From CAWAVN01 sp963844315 (GTDB lineage: Bacteria > Planctomycetota > Planctomycetia > Planctomycetales > Planctomycetaceae): 64,000 nt of DNA. Where the stretch lies: the NCBI GenBank assembly GCA_963844315.1, contig CAWJOC010000005.1:62001-126000 (forward strand). Reading direction: 5' to 3'. Of the stretch, positions 27,120-36,306 are shown piece after piece (positions within the stretch are counted from its first letter, which is position 1; every line of letters begins with the position of its first letter). A program made the position numbers and the translations under genes. The notes under the pieces were generated by a model. That model was given only the letters and a program-made list of their open reading frames with translations. It searched no databases and was not told the origin of the DNA.

Positions 27120-27350
27120 AGAATCGGATTACACATTCTCGACCACGTCAGAAGTTTTTGTTCAACTATCTTCGCCGCCCGATGCAGGTGCGTTTTGCAC
27201 GTCCCTTAGTCCATTTCCAAATCGCGGGCCACGTCCCACTTGAAAACGTTGCAGGATAGTTACTACAGGGTTGTTCGTGGTTTTCGTTTCACAACTTCAA
27301 ATCCAAGGTGACGAGAATGCTCTGCTCCCTTTTCGCTGTTGAAATCTGTT

Positions 27351-27560
27351 CTAGGAAGAGGTGGCCAATGTCGAATGCTGAATTTGATAGGCTCGCTGCA
27401 GAACTGCGCAGTTGTCGTAAAGTGTCTCTCCGTACTTGATGAAATACCACTTGGCTTTACTCAAATCGTACTTCTTGATTGCTTCATCGTGACCAAGACT
27501 GTCAAACTCTGTCATCGCTTGGCGTATTGCATCTGTTGAAGTAAGGTCTTTCAACGACAT
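27351..27560 (-). pseudogene. Remnant of an McrA-like N-terminal head domain (ScoMcrA type)
   Basis: The ATG at 27560 has AAGGGG 8 bp upstream. The product reads DLTSTDAIRQAMTEFDSLGH, EAIKKYDLSKAKWYFIKYGE and LYDNCAVLQRAY. This matches the opening of the ScoMcrA-like N-terminal head domain (pattern: D-L-T-x5-A-hydrophobic-x-E-F-D-x-L-G, then Y-G/D-hydrophobic-x-x-A-x-x-Y-hydrophobic, then Y-D-x-K/C-A-hydrophobic). That domain caps type IV restriction HNH endonucleases and related proteins. The frame stops at 69 residues, before the head domain is complete, and no SRA or HNH domain follows. I judge it the 5' stub of a lost defence gene; a free-standing small protein is also possible. Confidence 0.5.
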
Positions 27561-27614
27561 GCCACAAACCCCTTAAGGAAAAAAATTGGGTTTCCTCGAC
27601 CATCATGTTCGACT

Positions 27615-29631
27615 TTACCGGGGCTTATCCAGCACGACTTTCAGCGTGACTTTCTCGCCTTTTCGCAGCACAACCACGTCCACCTGGTCGCCGGGTTTGA
27701 AGTCTCTTAGGGCCAGATCGAAATCGTCCAGGCTGCCGATTTTTTGTTGGCCCATTTGGATGATGACGTCGCCGTCTTTCATGCCGCCTTTGTCGGCGGG
27801 GCTGCCGGGAGCGGCGCCGGAGATGGCGTACCCCTCGGCGTCGCTGCCGAAGTCGGGAATGCTGCCGAAATAAGGTCGGCTGCCGCCGCGGTTCATCTGG
27901 GCGGAGCCTTTGACCTGGACGAACTCCGGGCGGTCTTTGGATTCCAAAGTTTTCAGCACGACGCCTTCCAGAAAATCCACCACGCGGCCCATGCCGGGCA
28001 CGTTGATCTTGTCCACATCATCCGTGGGCCGGTGGTAATCGCGGTGCGTGTCGGTGAAGAGATGCAATACCGGAATCTTCTTCATGAAAAATTCCTGATG
28101 ATCGCTGGGTCCCATGCCTTCGGGTTTGAGTGTCAATTTCAAACCGTGTTCTTCGCCCAGGTCTTTAATCATCGCCTCAAAATGCTTCGCGGTTCCGGTG
28201 CCATAAACGATGAGCTTGTCGTCCCGCATCCGCCCGACCATATCCATGTTGTACATGGCGATAGTGTCTTTGAGCGGAAACAGCGGGTTCTTCACGTAAT
28301 GGTTCGCTCCAATCAGCCCGCGTTCCTCGGCGGTGAAGGCGATGAACACCAACCGCCGGGAAGGTTTTTCCTTGCGGGCGGCGAATCGGCGGGCCAGTTC
28401 GATCAGGCTTGCCGTGCCGGAGGCGTTGTCGTCCGCTCCGTTATGGACTTCCTTCGATCCTGGAGCCAATGATCCCGTCTCGCCCATTCCAACGTGATCA
28501 TAATGCGCACCGATCACAATCGTTTCATGAGCCAAAGGCCCTTCGCCTTCCAGGACGCCGATCACGTTTTTGACTTCGCTCTCGATTTGTTCAATCGAGC
28601 CGACCCCTTTGGCCTGCCAACCCTTGAGTGCCATCGAGCGGGATTTGAGATCTTCATCAATCCCCGCTTCGATTTCCGCCAAGGACTTTCCCGTGGCTGG
28701 TTTGAGCATGCGGTCCGCGATGTCTTGTTTGATGTGGAAGACCGGAATGCCGTTCTTCCGGCCATCGCCGCCGTAGCCAAACTCCATGAGTTCATCGGGC
28801 TTGGCATTCTTGGCTCGGTCTTGGAGGGTTTGCAAGTACGCGCTTCGCGTCCTCATGTTTTTTGGTGATGGCTTCGTGCTGGTCTTTGTCGTTTTTGTCC
28901 GACGCGAGAAGTTGCTTCGCGATCTCGGCAAGCTGCTCCGTGGCCTTTGCGATTTGCTTTTCGAGTTCCTCGGCGGCGTGCTTGTCGGTGTAGTCATCGT
29001 TCACAAACAGCACGGCTGCTGCGCCGTTTCGCGAGGCCAGGCTGATCTTGCTGGTCAGCGCCGCATGTCGGGACACGCCTCCGTGGGCCGCTGCGAAAGG
29101 ACCGTGCGGATTGCCTTGCTGAGGATTCCGCCGCATGATGAGCGCGATTTTGCCCTTGAGATCCAAGTCCTTGGGAACATCGCTGTATTCTTCGCTGTCA
29201 ATCGCATAACCCAGGAACACGATCTCGCCATCGAACTGGCCCGACCCGCCGAAGGAGCAGGTATTGAACTGCTCGGTCGGTTTCAATGCAATCTCTTCGC
29301 CATCAGGGCCAATAAGCGTCAGCGAGTTTTCTTTCCCCAGTTTGGTCGCTGTAACTAATGGAAACGGCTGATAGGCCCCGCCCTTGACTTGGGTCACATT
29401 GAGGCCCGCCTTTTGGAATTCCTCCCGAATGAAATCCGCGGCCTTGTTGATGCCTTCGGTCTCCACGCCCCGGCCTTGAAGCTCATCGGACGCGAGATAC
29501 TTCACATCATTCAGTAACCGAGACTGCGATTCCGTCAGGGCATCGCCCAATACCAACGCGGGACAAAGTGCCAATACCAAAAAGGCAAAAAATTTCCAAA
29601 AAACCAAGCGAACGGCTGGCCGACGATTCAT
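27615..29631 (-). CDS. M28 family aminopeptidase with PDZ domain (one frame change)
   Basis: The ATG at 29631 has AAAGGA 9 bp upstream and opens a signal peptide (FFAFLVLALCPALVLGDA). The first ~260 residues (to about 28850) contain VKYLASDELQGRGVETEG and a protease-associated insert with a charged coiled coil (ELEKQIAKATEQLAEIAKQL). The second frame continues without loss (YLQTLQDRAKNAKPDELMEF). It carries the zinc peptidase core: IGAHYDHVGMG, VHNGADDNASGTASLIELAR, FIAFTAEERGLIGANHY and YNMDMVGRM. A PDZ domain closes the protein (ISGAAPGSPADKGGMKDGDV). The shift lies in AAGCGCGTAC, with one extra base at a GCGC site. Corrected length is about 672 residues. Expected to be a periplasmic or secreted aminopeptidase. 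Confidence 0.85.
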
Positions 29632-29936
29632 GCAAATCATTCCTTTCAACATTTTATGGATGTGAAGTCCCATTGCCTCCGGCGCTTTGGACCCTCAAAA
29701 GTCTTTAGGGCATTTTAGGCATTCCGAGCGACAGTAAACGCCAGTCGATGCCTCATCGCCCATCACGCAAATCCGGCGAATCCGAAGCCAATTCCGAGAA
29801 CCGAATTATCACGGCTTTGGAAATCCCGACTTTTTGTGAATCTTCCCGCCGTCGTATACTAGGGTTATTGAGTTGGGCATTCCCTGGGTGGATCATCCGA
29901 TCCGAAGTCTTGAGCCAGTTTGCAGGAGGACAACGC

Positions 29937-30797
29937 GTGCAAGTCATCATCACGGCTGTGGGACCGGACAACTGCGGTTTGGCCGATCCGATTGTTCACT
30001 ATGTGACCGGGGCCGGGGCGAACATCCATGAAATCCAGATGTACGACCGCGACGATGAGAAGCTTTTCGCCATGCTCCTCAGAATGGAATGGCCCGACCA
30101 CATCGAAACCGTCCCGACGCTGCGGGAACGGATGAATCAAATCGGCCAACTCAAAGGGCTGACGATCCGCACCTGGTCGCGGGATGAGCGCCAGGGATTG
30201 CCCAAAATCGCCATTTGCACCACATTCCGCCCCGAACCGGCTTTAGCTATTCTACGTTCAATTCGCGATGGGCGTTTGAAAGCCTCCCCCGCCGTGATGA
30301 TCGGAAACCGCAAGAGTTGCCGGGGCGTTGCGGAGCAATTCGGCGTGCCATTCCACGACATTGGTGATAAAGAAGGCAACCCGGACAATAAAAAAATGGT
30401 CGCCTTGTTCGATGAGTACAACGTCGATTATGTCGTCTTGGCCCGGTACATGCGCGTGTTGCCGCCCTCCACTTGCTGGCAGTTCGCGGGGGGACGGATC
30501 ATCAATCTGCATCACGGTTTGCTGCCGTCGTTTCCAGGATTTCGGCCCTACGAAGATGCCTATCAGCACCGCATGTTGACCTATGGGGCGACGGTGCATT
30601 TCATCGTGCCGGAACTCGATGCGGGGAATCAGATTATCAATCAAAGCACCTTCACGGTCTTTCCCGGCACCGCCTTGGACGCCATCAAACGCCAAGGGGA
30701 AACCGACCACGAACCCGCCTGCCTCGTGGAAGGCGTGCGTCGCGTTGTGGACCGCGAGGTGGAATTGCACTTCCACCGAGTCATCCGCACTCGATAA
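29937..30797 (+). CDS. purU: Formyltetrahydrofolate deformylase
   Basis: The GTG at 29937 has AGGAGG 6 bp upstream and yields 286 residues, the normal PurU length; the upstream extension of the frame is not conserved-looking. Residues 1-85 form an ACT-type regulatory domain (AVGPDNCGLADPIVHYVTGA). Residues ~90-280 form the formyltransferase domain. The catalytic Asn-His-Asp set is visible in IINLHHGLLPSFPGFRPYED (Asn, His) and YGATVHFIVPELDAGNQII (Asp). PurU hydrolyses 10-formyl-THF to THF plus formate, feeding formate to PurT and balancing one-carbon pools. The gene stands alone between the M28 peptidase and the flagellar operon, and a hairpin terminator follows its stop. Confidence 0.92.
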   Translation: MQVIITAVGPDNCGLADPIVHYVTGAGANIHEIQMYDRDDEKLFAMLLRMEWPDHIETVPTLRERMNQIGQLKGLTIRTWSRDERQGLPKIAICTTFRPEPALAILRSIRDGRLKASPAVMIGNRKSCRGVAEQFGVPFHDIGDKEGNPDNKKMVALFDEYNVDYVVLARYMRVLPPSTCWQFAGGRIINLHHGLLPSFPGFRPYEDAYQHRMLTYGATVHFIVPELDAGNQIINQSTFTVFPGTALDAIKRQGETDHEPACLVEGVRRVVDREVELHFHRVIRTR

Positions 30798-30810
30798 GGT
30801 TTCAAACTTT

Positions 30811-30943
30811 AAGACATTAACCACGAAACACACGAAGGACACGAAAAGCCGTTCCTCCAATGGGCGGCTTTTTCCTTTGGCAAATTGACGAAATTGCCTT
30901 TAGTTTTTTTCGTGTCCTTCGTGTGTTTCGTGGTTAATGTCTT
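30811..30943. repeat. Long inverted repeat (37-bp arms) around a terminator
   Basis: Arms at 30811-30847 and 30907-30943 are exact reverse complements. They begin AAGACATTAACCACGAAACA in the left arm and end in the mirror of it on the right, with a 59-bp centre. This ACGAAACACACGAAGGACAC-type repeat is of a kind seen scattered in many environmental bacterial genomes. A related but different pair occurs at 47696-47824. It fills the gap between purU and flgF. Confidence 0.85.
30844..30873 (+). terminator. Terminator for purU
   Basis: Perfect 8-bp stem AAAAGCCG/CGGCTTTT with a 13-base loop, ending in TTTTT. It lies 46 bp after the purU stop and overlaps the left arm of the inverted repeat. Confidence 0.65.
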
Positions 30944-31069
30944 TGGTTTTCTCGAGTCCGACCCGATTCCGTCAAGCTTTCCGATTGGGTCAACTTGAAC
31001 GGTTATGCTCAAGGGACGGGTTTCGTTTCGCCGATTTCAATGAAGACGAGGCAGGGGGGCCTCTGATTC

Positions 31070-31855
31070 ATGGATGCTGCGCGAATGTTATATGGACTGT
31101 ATTTGTCGGCCCAGGGTGCCCAAAACCAAACCCTTAGGCTGCAAACCATCGCCAACAACGTCGCCAATGCGGACACCACCGCATTCAAGCGCGACCTGGC
31201 CGTCTTCCAGGACCACCTGCCCTACGACTTGGAGCACGGAAACCTGACGCACCCGCCCGGCGACCTCAATCAGTCCACGGGGGGAACAACGATCGCACAG
31301 ACGCACACCGATTTTACCGAAGGGCCTCTTGTAAACACTCGCTCAAAATACGATGTCGCAATCACCGGCCCCGGCTTTCTCCAAGTGAAACATGGAACAG
31401 AAACGTTTTTGACGAGAAACGGCCAACTGACCCAAAACGACCTGGGCGAGATCGTTACTCAGGATCACGGCTGGCCGGTCTTAAATACCGAAGGCGACAG
31501 CATTGTTGTTCCTCCGGGAGTGAATCAAATCACCATCACAGCCAATGGACGAGTCTTTGCGGGAGATAATTCCGGATCGTTGATCGCGCTGGGCCAATTG
31601 AATCTCGTGGAACCTGCCCGTTTGGACAGCCTGCAAAAGCTCGGCGACAGCCTGTATCGTGCTCATGGTCCCTTGGGTCCACCCACCTCCAACGTGCAAA
31701 TCCGGCAGGGATATTTGGAAGCCTCCGGGGTAAATCCCATCTCGGAAACGGTGCAGATGATCGAAGCCACACGCGCCTTTGAAACCAACATCAACATGAT
31801 CCGGTTCCAGGATGAATCGCTTTCCAGGTTATTGCAATCATTGACCAGGCGATAG
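31070..31855 (+). CDS. flgF: Flagellar basal-body rod protein FlgF
   Basis: A 261-residue rod/hook-family protein. The N-terminal helix contains QTIANNVANADTTAFKRDL, the ANNxANxxTxGFK hallmark in slightly altered form. The middle has YDVAITGPGFLQVKHGTETF and TRNGQLTQNDLGEIVTQDHG, shared by FlgE/F/G. The C-terminal helix ETVQMIEATRAFETNINMI pairs with the N-terminal one in the rod. Being first in the operon and shorter-headed than the next gene favours FlgF over FlgG. It forms part of the proximal rod. It begins a block of nine flagellar genes on the plus strand with short gaps. Confidence 0.88.
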   Translation: MDAARMLYGLYLSAQGAQNQTLRLQTIANNVANADTTAFKRDLAVFQDHLPYDLEHGNLTHPPGDLNQSTGGTTIAQTHTDFTEGPLVNTRSKYDVAITGPGFLQVKHGTETFLTRNGQLTQNDLGEIVTQDHGWPVLNTEGDSIVVPPGVNQITITANGRVFAGDNSGSLIALGQLNLVEPARLDSLQKLGDSLYRAHGPLGPPTSNVQIRQGYLEASGVNPISETVQMIEATRAFETNINMIRFQDESLSRLLQSLTRR

Positions 31856-31888
31856 GTCCGAACATCCATCGAATAAGGGGGGATCGAG

Positions 31889-32689
31889 ATGAGTTTGCAA
31901 GCGCTCCATGCCGCGGCAACTGGGATGGAAGCCAACCAGTTTAAGCTGGATAACATTGCCAACAATCTGGCGAACGCGGGGACCACGGGCTTCAAACGCC
32001 AACGGGTGAATTTCGAGGACATTTACTATCAGCAATTCAAACCTCCAGGCGCTCCCGACAATCAAGGGCTATTGACCCCCACCGGAATTGCACTAGGTCT
32101 TGGAACCCGCGTGGAAAGCACGGCGGTCGATCATAACCAAGGCAGCTTGGTGGAAACCCAGCAGCGCTATGATGTGGCTATTGTGGGCGATGGCTTTTTC
32201 CAGATTCAGGATGGAGCCGAGACCCTTTATACAAGGGCCGGCAATTTTTCCTTAAACGATCAAGGGCAACTCGTCTTGCAGTCGGCGGATCGAGGGCGGT
32301 TGCTCACGCCGCCGATTCAGATTCCGCAGGATGTCGTCAGCGTTTCGATTTCGGCCGATGGCCAGGTCAGCGTGCTTTCGGCGGGCCAAACCGATCAGAC
32401 ATTGGTAGGAACAATTGAAACCGCGACGTTCATCAATCCGCAGGGACTCATTCAACGTGGAGAAAACCTTTACGCTCTCTCGGCAGCGTCGGGGACGGCC
32501 TTGACCGGCCTTCCAGGAATTGAAGGACGCGGAATGCTGCGTCAGGGGTTTCTGGAAACTTCTAATGTGGAACCCGTCCGGGAACTCGTGGATCTGATTA
32601 AGACCCAAAGGAATTTTGAGCTGAACAGTCAGGTCATCCAAGCCGCCGACCAGACGCTGCAACTCGTGGCCAACCTGAGGCGGTTCTAA
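31889..32689 (+). CDS. flgG: Flagellar distal rod protein FlgG
   Basis: The 266-residue protein, 33 bp after flgF, has a strong ribosome site (AAGGGGGGA). It shows the canonical FlgG opening SLQALHAAATGMEANQFKLD, then NIANNLANAGTTGFKRQRVN and DIYYQQFKPPG. GLGTRVESTAVDHNQGSL, YDVAIVGDGFFQIQ and the C-terminal ETSNVEPVRELVDLIKTQRN with FELNSQVIQAADQTL complete the match. The length agrees with FlgG from other bacteria (about 260). It builds the distal rod through the L and P rings, whose genes follow. Confidence 0.95.
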   Translation: MSLQALHAAATGMEANQFKLDNIANNLANAGTTGFKRQRVNFEDIYYQQFKPPGAPDNQGLLTPTGIALGLGTRVESTAVDHNQGSLVETQQRYDVAIVGDGFFQIQDGAETLYTRAGNFSLNDQGQLVLQSADRGRLLTPPIQIPQDVVSVSISADGQVSVLSAGQTDQTLVGTIETATFINPQGLIQRGENLYALSAASGTALTGLPGIEGRGMLRQGFLETSNVEPVRELVDLIKTQRNFELNSQVIQAADQTLQLVANLRRF

Positions 32690-32739
32690 TCGATAAGTTG
32701 TAACGACTACATAACGCAATCCTTCGATGGTTCGAATCG

Positions 32740-33813
32740 ATGTCCAACCTCCTTCGCCAATTCGTCCGCGTAATTGCCTTGGTCTGCCTGATAAATCTAT
32801 CAGCGGACCTCTGCTGGGGAGTAACAATTCATTTCCAATCTCAAGCCAAAGTTTCCAAACCATTTATCTATTTAGGAGACATTGCGGAAATCACCAATGG
32901 AACTCCTGACATAATCTCCCGCTATAAACAGATCAAACTCGCACCCAGCCCGCCGCCGGGAGGACGTTGCATCCTGGAATTTGATACCGCTCGCAACCGC
33001 ATCATCGCCTTGGGACTTTCAAACGGCGAGTTGGAGTATGCGGGACAAAGCCGAATCCTGGTTACATCGATTAGTACTTCCTCGGCGGAAACTCCCGACA
33101 CCATTGGAGAATCGCCTATCCAACGAGTTAATCACGAAGAACCGCATAGAGATCATGCTCAAGTTCAAGCGGAGCGAATCATTCGGCAAGCTCTAAGAAA
33201 CGACTTGAAAGTCAGTTTGGATCCCTCGGAATTCGTCTTTGCGGAAATCGATGTCCAGTTTCACAGGGACGATGCGGAAAGAATACTAGGGACGAGCTAT
33301 TTGGATTGGAAGATCGAAGGCTGGTCGGAAACGATTGAGCAGCCTCAGGCTCTCGTTTTCACCAAGAAGCTATCGTCGGCAGTGGAGAGCGGCATTCCCG
33401 TGCAATGCCATGTCAACATGCCTCCCAAGACGCTTACGGTCGCTTCTTTCCTACCGATGGGTCACGTGATGACGGCTTCGGACTTGACATGGACCTACTC
33501 CAAACAGCCCCCCCAGCCAGTTGCCATGGAGCAGATCATCGGCATGGAAACGAAGCATCCGCTTCGGCCAGGAAAACCAATCAGCATGAACGATTTAAGA
33601 ATCAAGCCCTATGTGCGAGCCAGGGATCTCGTGTCGGTTCATGCCCGGCATCAAGGCATTCTCGTCAAACGGACGATGCGGGCACTAGGAACAGGCGGTC
33701 TAGGTGAAGCCATCGAATTGGTGACACTCGATGGAAAGGACCGGTTCACTGCGCGAGTGACGGGCTACCATGAAACGGAAATCCTCGAATCCAATCCTAG
33801 ATTAACTCCTTAG
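32740..33813 (+). CDS. flgA: Flagellar P-ring assembly chaperone FlgA
   Basis: A 357-residue exported protein with signal FVRVIALVCLINLSADLCWG. The C-terminal half carries the SAF/FlgA module: LTVASFLPMGHVMTASDLTW, GMETKHPLRPGKPISMNDL and KPYVRARDLVSVHARHQGIL. It is longer than the ~220-residue FlgA of enterics, mainly through a longer N-terminal region; such long forms occur in several phyla. FlgA assists polymerisation of FlgI in the periplasm. Placement between flgG and flgH-flgI agrees with this. The start has little ribosome-site support, so a nearby alternative is possible. Confidence 0.85.
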   Translation: MSNLLRQFVRVIALVCLINLSADLCWGVTIHFQSQAKVSKPFIYLGDIAEITNGTPDIISRYKQIKLAPSPPPGGRCILEFDTARNRIIALGLSNGELEYAGQSRILVTSISTSSAETPDTIGESPIQRVNHEEPHRDHAQVQAERIIRQALRNDLKVSLDPSEFVFAEIDVQFHRDDAERILGTSYLDWKIEGWSETIEQPQALVFTKKLSSAVESGIPVQCHVNMPPKTLTVASFLPMGHVMTASDLTWTYSKQPPQPVAMEQIIGMETKHPLRPGKPISMNDLRIKPYVRARDLVSVHARHQGILVKRTMRALGTGGLGEAIELVTLDGKDRFTARVTGYHETEILESNPRLTP

Positions 33814-33882
33814 TTCTCTTGTAAATCATAGATAGACAACTGGCATGTCGTGATACTATAAGGCCAAATAGAGGGGGAAAGA

Positions 33883-34677
33883 ATGCCTGTTACTCGGAAA
33901 CTTCGCCTCGATAAGATCTCCAAACTTGGGTTTGGCTCGGTAATGCTAAGCCTGATCGGATCAGGCTTTGTTCAGGCTCAGGGACCGCCGCCTGGGGTTT
34001 TCATGGAGCCGCGGTACAACTATCCCGTGCCTCCATTGCCTCCAGACCCTAGAACGCAGCCGCCGATTCCTGGGCTGGGCCAACCTGTTCCTCCACCGGG
34101 AGCCTTCATCGAATGTCCTCGCGCGTATGCTATTCGAGACTATTCCTGGCACTATATTGCATTGCCTCAACCGCGCGAAATCAAAGAGCAGGATCTCATC
34201 ACGATTCTAGTCAGGGAAATCTCGGAAGTTTCCGTCGATTCGCGATTCGATCGCCAGCGGCGTTCGACACTCCTTGCGGAACTTAGGGAGTTCATTCGAA
34301 TTGGAAAAACTGGGAACCTTGAAAACGCGGCCGAAAATGAACCGACGATCGATGCGAACCTTTCAGGCCGATTGAATTCCAATGGCCGCGTGAATGAGAA
34401 GGAAGAGGTTCTCTATCGCATAACGGCCACGGTGGTTGACGTCTTGCCGAATGGCAATCTCGTGCTGGAGGCCCAAAAGGAGATTCAAACAAATCGGGAA
34501 GCCTGGACGTACACACTGACCGGAACGATTCGCAGCCAAGACATCAACCGCGACAACACCGCTCTCAGCGAAAATATCGCCAATCTGCAAATCAAGAAAA
34601 CGCAAAGCGGCAAGGTTTACGACAGCACAAAACGCCCTTGGGGAACAAGACTTATTGATATGTTTTTCCCCTTCTAA
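33883..34677 (+). CDS. flgH: Flagellar L-ring protein FlgH, lacking a lipobox
   Basis: The 264-residue protein follows AGGGGGAAAG. A signal sequence (LGFGSVMLSLIGSGFVQAQG) is followed by ~45 Pro-rich residues (PPLPPDPRTQPPIPGLGQPV). The FlgH body then reads IKEQDLITILVREISEVSVD, DANLSGRLNSNGRVNEKEEV, YRITATVVDVLPNGNLVLEA and ALSENIANLQIKKTQSGKVY. E. coli FlgH is a lipoprotein with a Cys after the signal. Here no Cys is present near the cleavage site, so lipid anchoring is not possible. FlgH forms the outer-membrane ring around the rod, and its presence implies an outer membrane. Confidence 0.9.
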   Translation: MPVTRKLRLDKISKLGFGSVMLSLIGSGFVQAQGPPPGVFMEPRYNYPVPPLPPDPRTQPPIPGLGQPVPPPGAFIECPRAYAIRDYSWHYIALPQPREIKEQDLITILVREISEVSVDSRFDRQRRSTLLAELREFIRIGKTGNLENAAENEPTIDANLSGRLNSNGRVNEKEEVLYRITATVVDVLPNGNLVLEAQKEIQTNREAWTYTLTGTIRSQDINRDNTALSENIANLQIKKTQSGKVYDSTKRPWGTRLIDMFFPF

Positions 34678-34711
34678 GCCAAGTGATTATCGTTCAAGAA
34701 AATATCAACTT

Positions 34712-35806
34712 ATGCAAAGCCCGAAATTCTTCTTGGCGCTGACTCTCGTGGCAGGCTTATTCCATGTCAGCCCAGGGAGTGTCGCGTACGGTCGCGTCAA
34801 ATTGGAAAGCTTGTGCACTGTCTATGGTCCGCAAGAAGTCAAACTGACAGGGCTAGGGCTTGTTGTCGGATTGAATGGAACGGGTGATGGGGGCAAAAAC
34901 CTTCCGGCGATGCGCGCCTTGCAAGCCGCCCTCCAGCGCATGAACGCTCCTGCGGTATTGGAGGAACTTAAAAACGCGAATAACGTCGCGGTCGTTTTGA
35001 TCGAAGCGACCATTCCGCGCTCCGGGATTCGCCGAGGTCAAAGGCTTGATGGCTATGTCAGTTCGCTGATGGGGGCAAAGAGCCTTCGTGGAGGACGGCT
35101 ACTCGTTTCTCCCTTGACGATTGGCAAAGTTGATGAATCCCAAACTCCCGCTCTAGCATCGGGTCCGATCTATATTGAAGGTTCGGATATATTGACCACC
35201 GGAAAGATACCGGGCGGCGTTTTAGTAATGAATAACTTTATGGCGGAATTCATTGAAGATCGCAAGGAGCTTGGCTACTTCGTCACGCTGCTCCTTGAGA
35301 CCTCGCATTCCTCGTTTCACAGTGCGAGTGAGGTCGCCAGAGTCATTAACGCCGAGTTCAGTTTCGAGACGAACACCAACGAATTGGCCAAGGCGGTGAG
35401 TCCGGGCGTCATTGAAGTCAAGGTTCCTGATCAATACGTCAGCGATCCGGTGCGATTTCTTTCCTTGCTCTTAGGAGTAGGGATTGATAACCCGCACACC
35501 GAGGCGCGTGTCGTCGTGAATGTGAAATCCGAAACGATTGTCGTTACGGGAGAAGTCGAGATTAGCCCGGTTGTCATTTCTCATAAAAATCTCACTGTTC
35601 AAGTCGGCGATCAAGGCCTTTTAGAGAGCGAGCCCCAATCGAGATTTGTCCCGATACTCGATCGGGACGCGAGTCAGTCTCCCCAACGCTTGGATGATCT
35701 GGTGAAGGCTTTGAACCAGCTTAGAGTCCCTACGAGCGACATTATTCAGATTCTGCGAGAACTGCACCGCTCCGGAAAACTCCACGCGGTCTATGTGGAA
35801 AACTGA
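34712..35806 (+). CDS. flgI: Flagellar P-ring protein FlgI
   Basis: I chose the ATG at 34712, which begins a signal peptide (PKFFLALTLVAGLFHVSPGS); the frame upstream overlaps flgH. The 364-residue product has the family's opening VKLESLCTVYGPQEVKLTGL and GLVVGLNGTGDGGKN. It also has NNVAVVLIEATIPRSGIRRG and the C-terminal LDDLVKALNQLRVPTSDIIQ and ILRELHRSGKLHAVYVEN. Length matches FlgI (about 365). It forms the periplasmic ring at the peptidoglycan, with FlgA as assembly factor. The gap to flgH is 34 bp, so they are translated from one mRNA. Confidence 0.95.
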   Translation: MQSPKFFLALTLVAGLFHVSPGSVAYGRVKLESLCTVYGPQEVKLTGLGLVVGLNGTGDGGKNLPAMRALQAALQRMNAPAVLEELKNANNVAVVLIEATIPRSGIRRGQRLDGYVSSLMGAKSLRGGRLLVSPLTIGKVDESQTPALASGPIYIEGSDILTTGKIPGGVLVMNNFMAEFIEDRKELGYFVTLLLETSHSSFHSASEVARVINAEFSFETNTNELAKAVSPGVIEVKVPDQYVSDPVRFLSLLLGVGIDNPHTEARVVVNVKSETIVVTGEVEISPVVISHKNLTVQVGDQGLLESEPQSRFVPILDRDASQSPQRLDDLVKALNQLRVPTSDIIQILRELHRSGKLHAVYVEN

Positions 35807-35866
35807 GGTATTGCCTGGATTTCCAATGGCTGTCCCGGAGACAACTTTTCAAGAAAGTATGGTGCA

Positions 35867-36229
35867 ATGATGCTTAACCTGCCGCAACTCGCTTCCAATC
35901 CTATTGCATCGAATTATCAGTCCATCGCGCGTCAAACAGAGACTTCCCTCGGTCGATCGAACGAATCTCAAAGCGATCTCGATTCCGTGTTTCATCAGTT
36001 TGTCGGTGAAACGTTTTATCAATTGATGCTCAAGTCCCTTCGCAACATGCACGAAAAGCCGGCCTATTTGCATGGCGGGCAGGCGGAAACCTTGTTTCAG
36101 AACCAACTCGATCAAGAAGTTGCCAGCAGCCTGGCACAAACGGAAGTTGGTTCGTTCTCACGGGATCTCTATAGTCTATTTCAATCGCAACGGAAAAGTC
36201 CTATCCAATTGACAGGCAAACCGAGCTAG
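35867..36229 (+). CDS. flgJ: Rod-binding protein, FlgJ N-terminal type
   Basis: A 120-residue protein with FHQFVGETFYQLMLKSLRNM in its middle, matching the F-x-x-hydrophobic-x-x-x-Q-M-hydrophobic-K-x-hydrophobic-R segment of the FlgJ N-terminal rod-cap domain, and GGQAETLFQNQLDQEVASSL after it. The peptidoglycan hydrolase domain found in enteric FlgJ is absent, as in many phyla where rod capping is a separate short protein. Two adjacent ATG codons begin the frame. Its position directly after flgI is the standard one for flgJ. Confidence 0.8.
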   Translation: MMLNLPQLASNPIASNYQSIARQTETSLGRSNESQSDLDSVFHQFVGETFYQLMLKSLRNMHEKPAYLHGGQAETLFQNQLDQEVASSLAQTEVGSFSRDLYSLFQSQRKSPIQLTGKPS

Positions 36230-36306
36230 GCTTCGTTGCCTTTTACATCGGTTTTTTAGGACTATGACATTTCGAGTCTGATCGCTGCGGCTTATAGGAG
36301 TCAGTC

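Noticed and set aside
31010..31070. Possible sigma-28 promoter before flgF (TCAA ... GCCGATTT)
   Set aside because: Spacing is 17 rather than about 15 bases and both boxes are imperfect; similar matches occur by chance.
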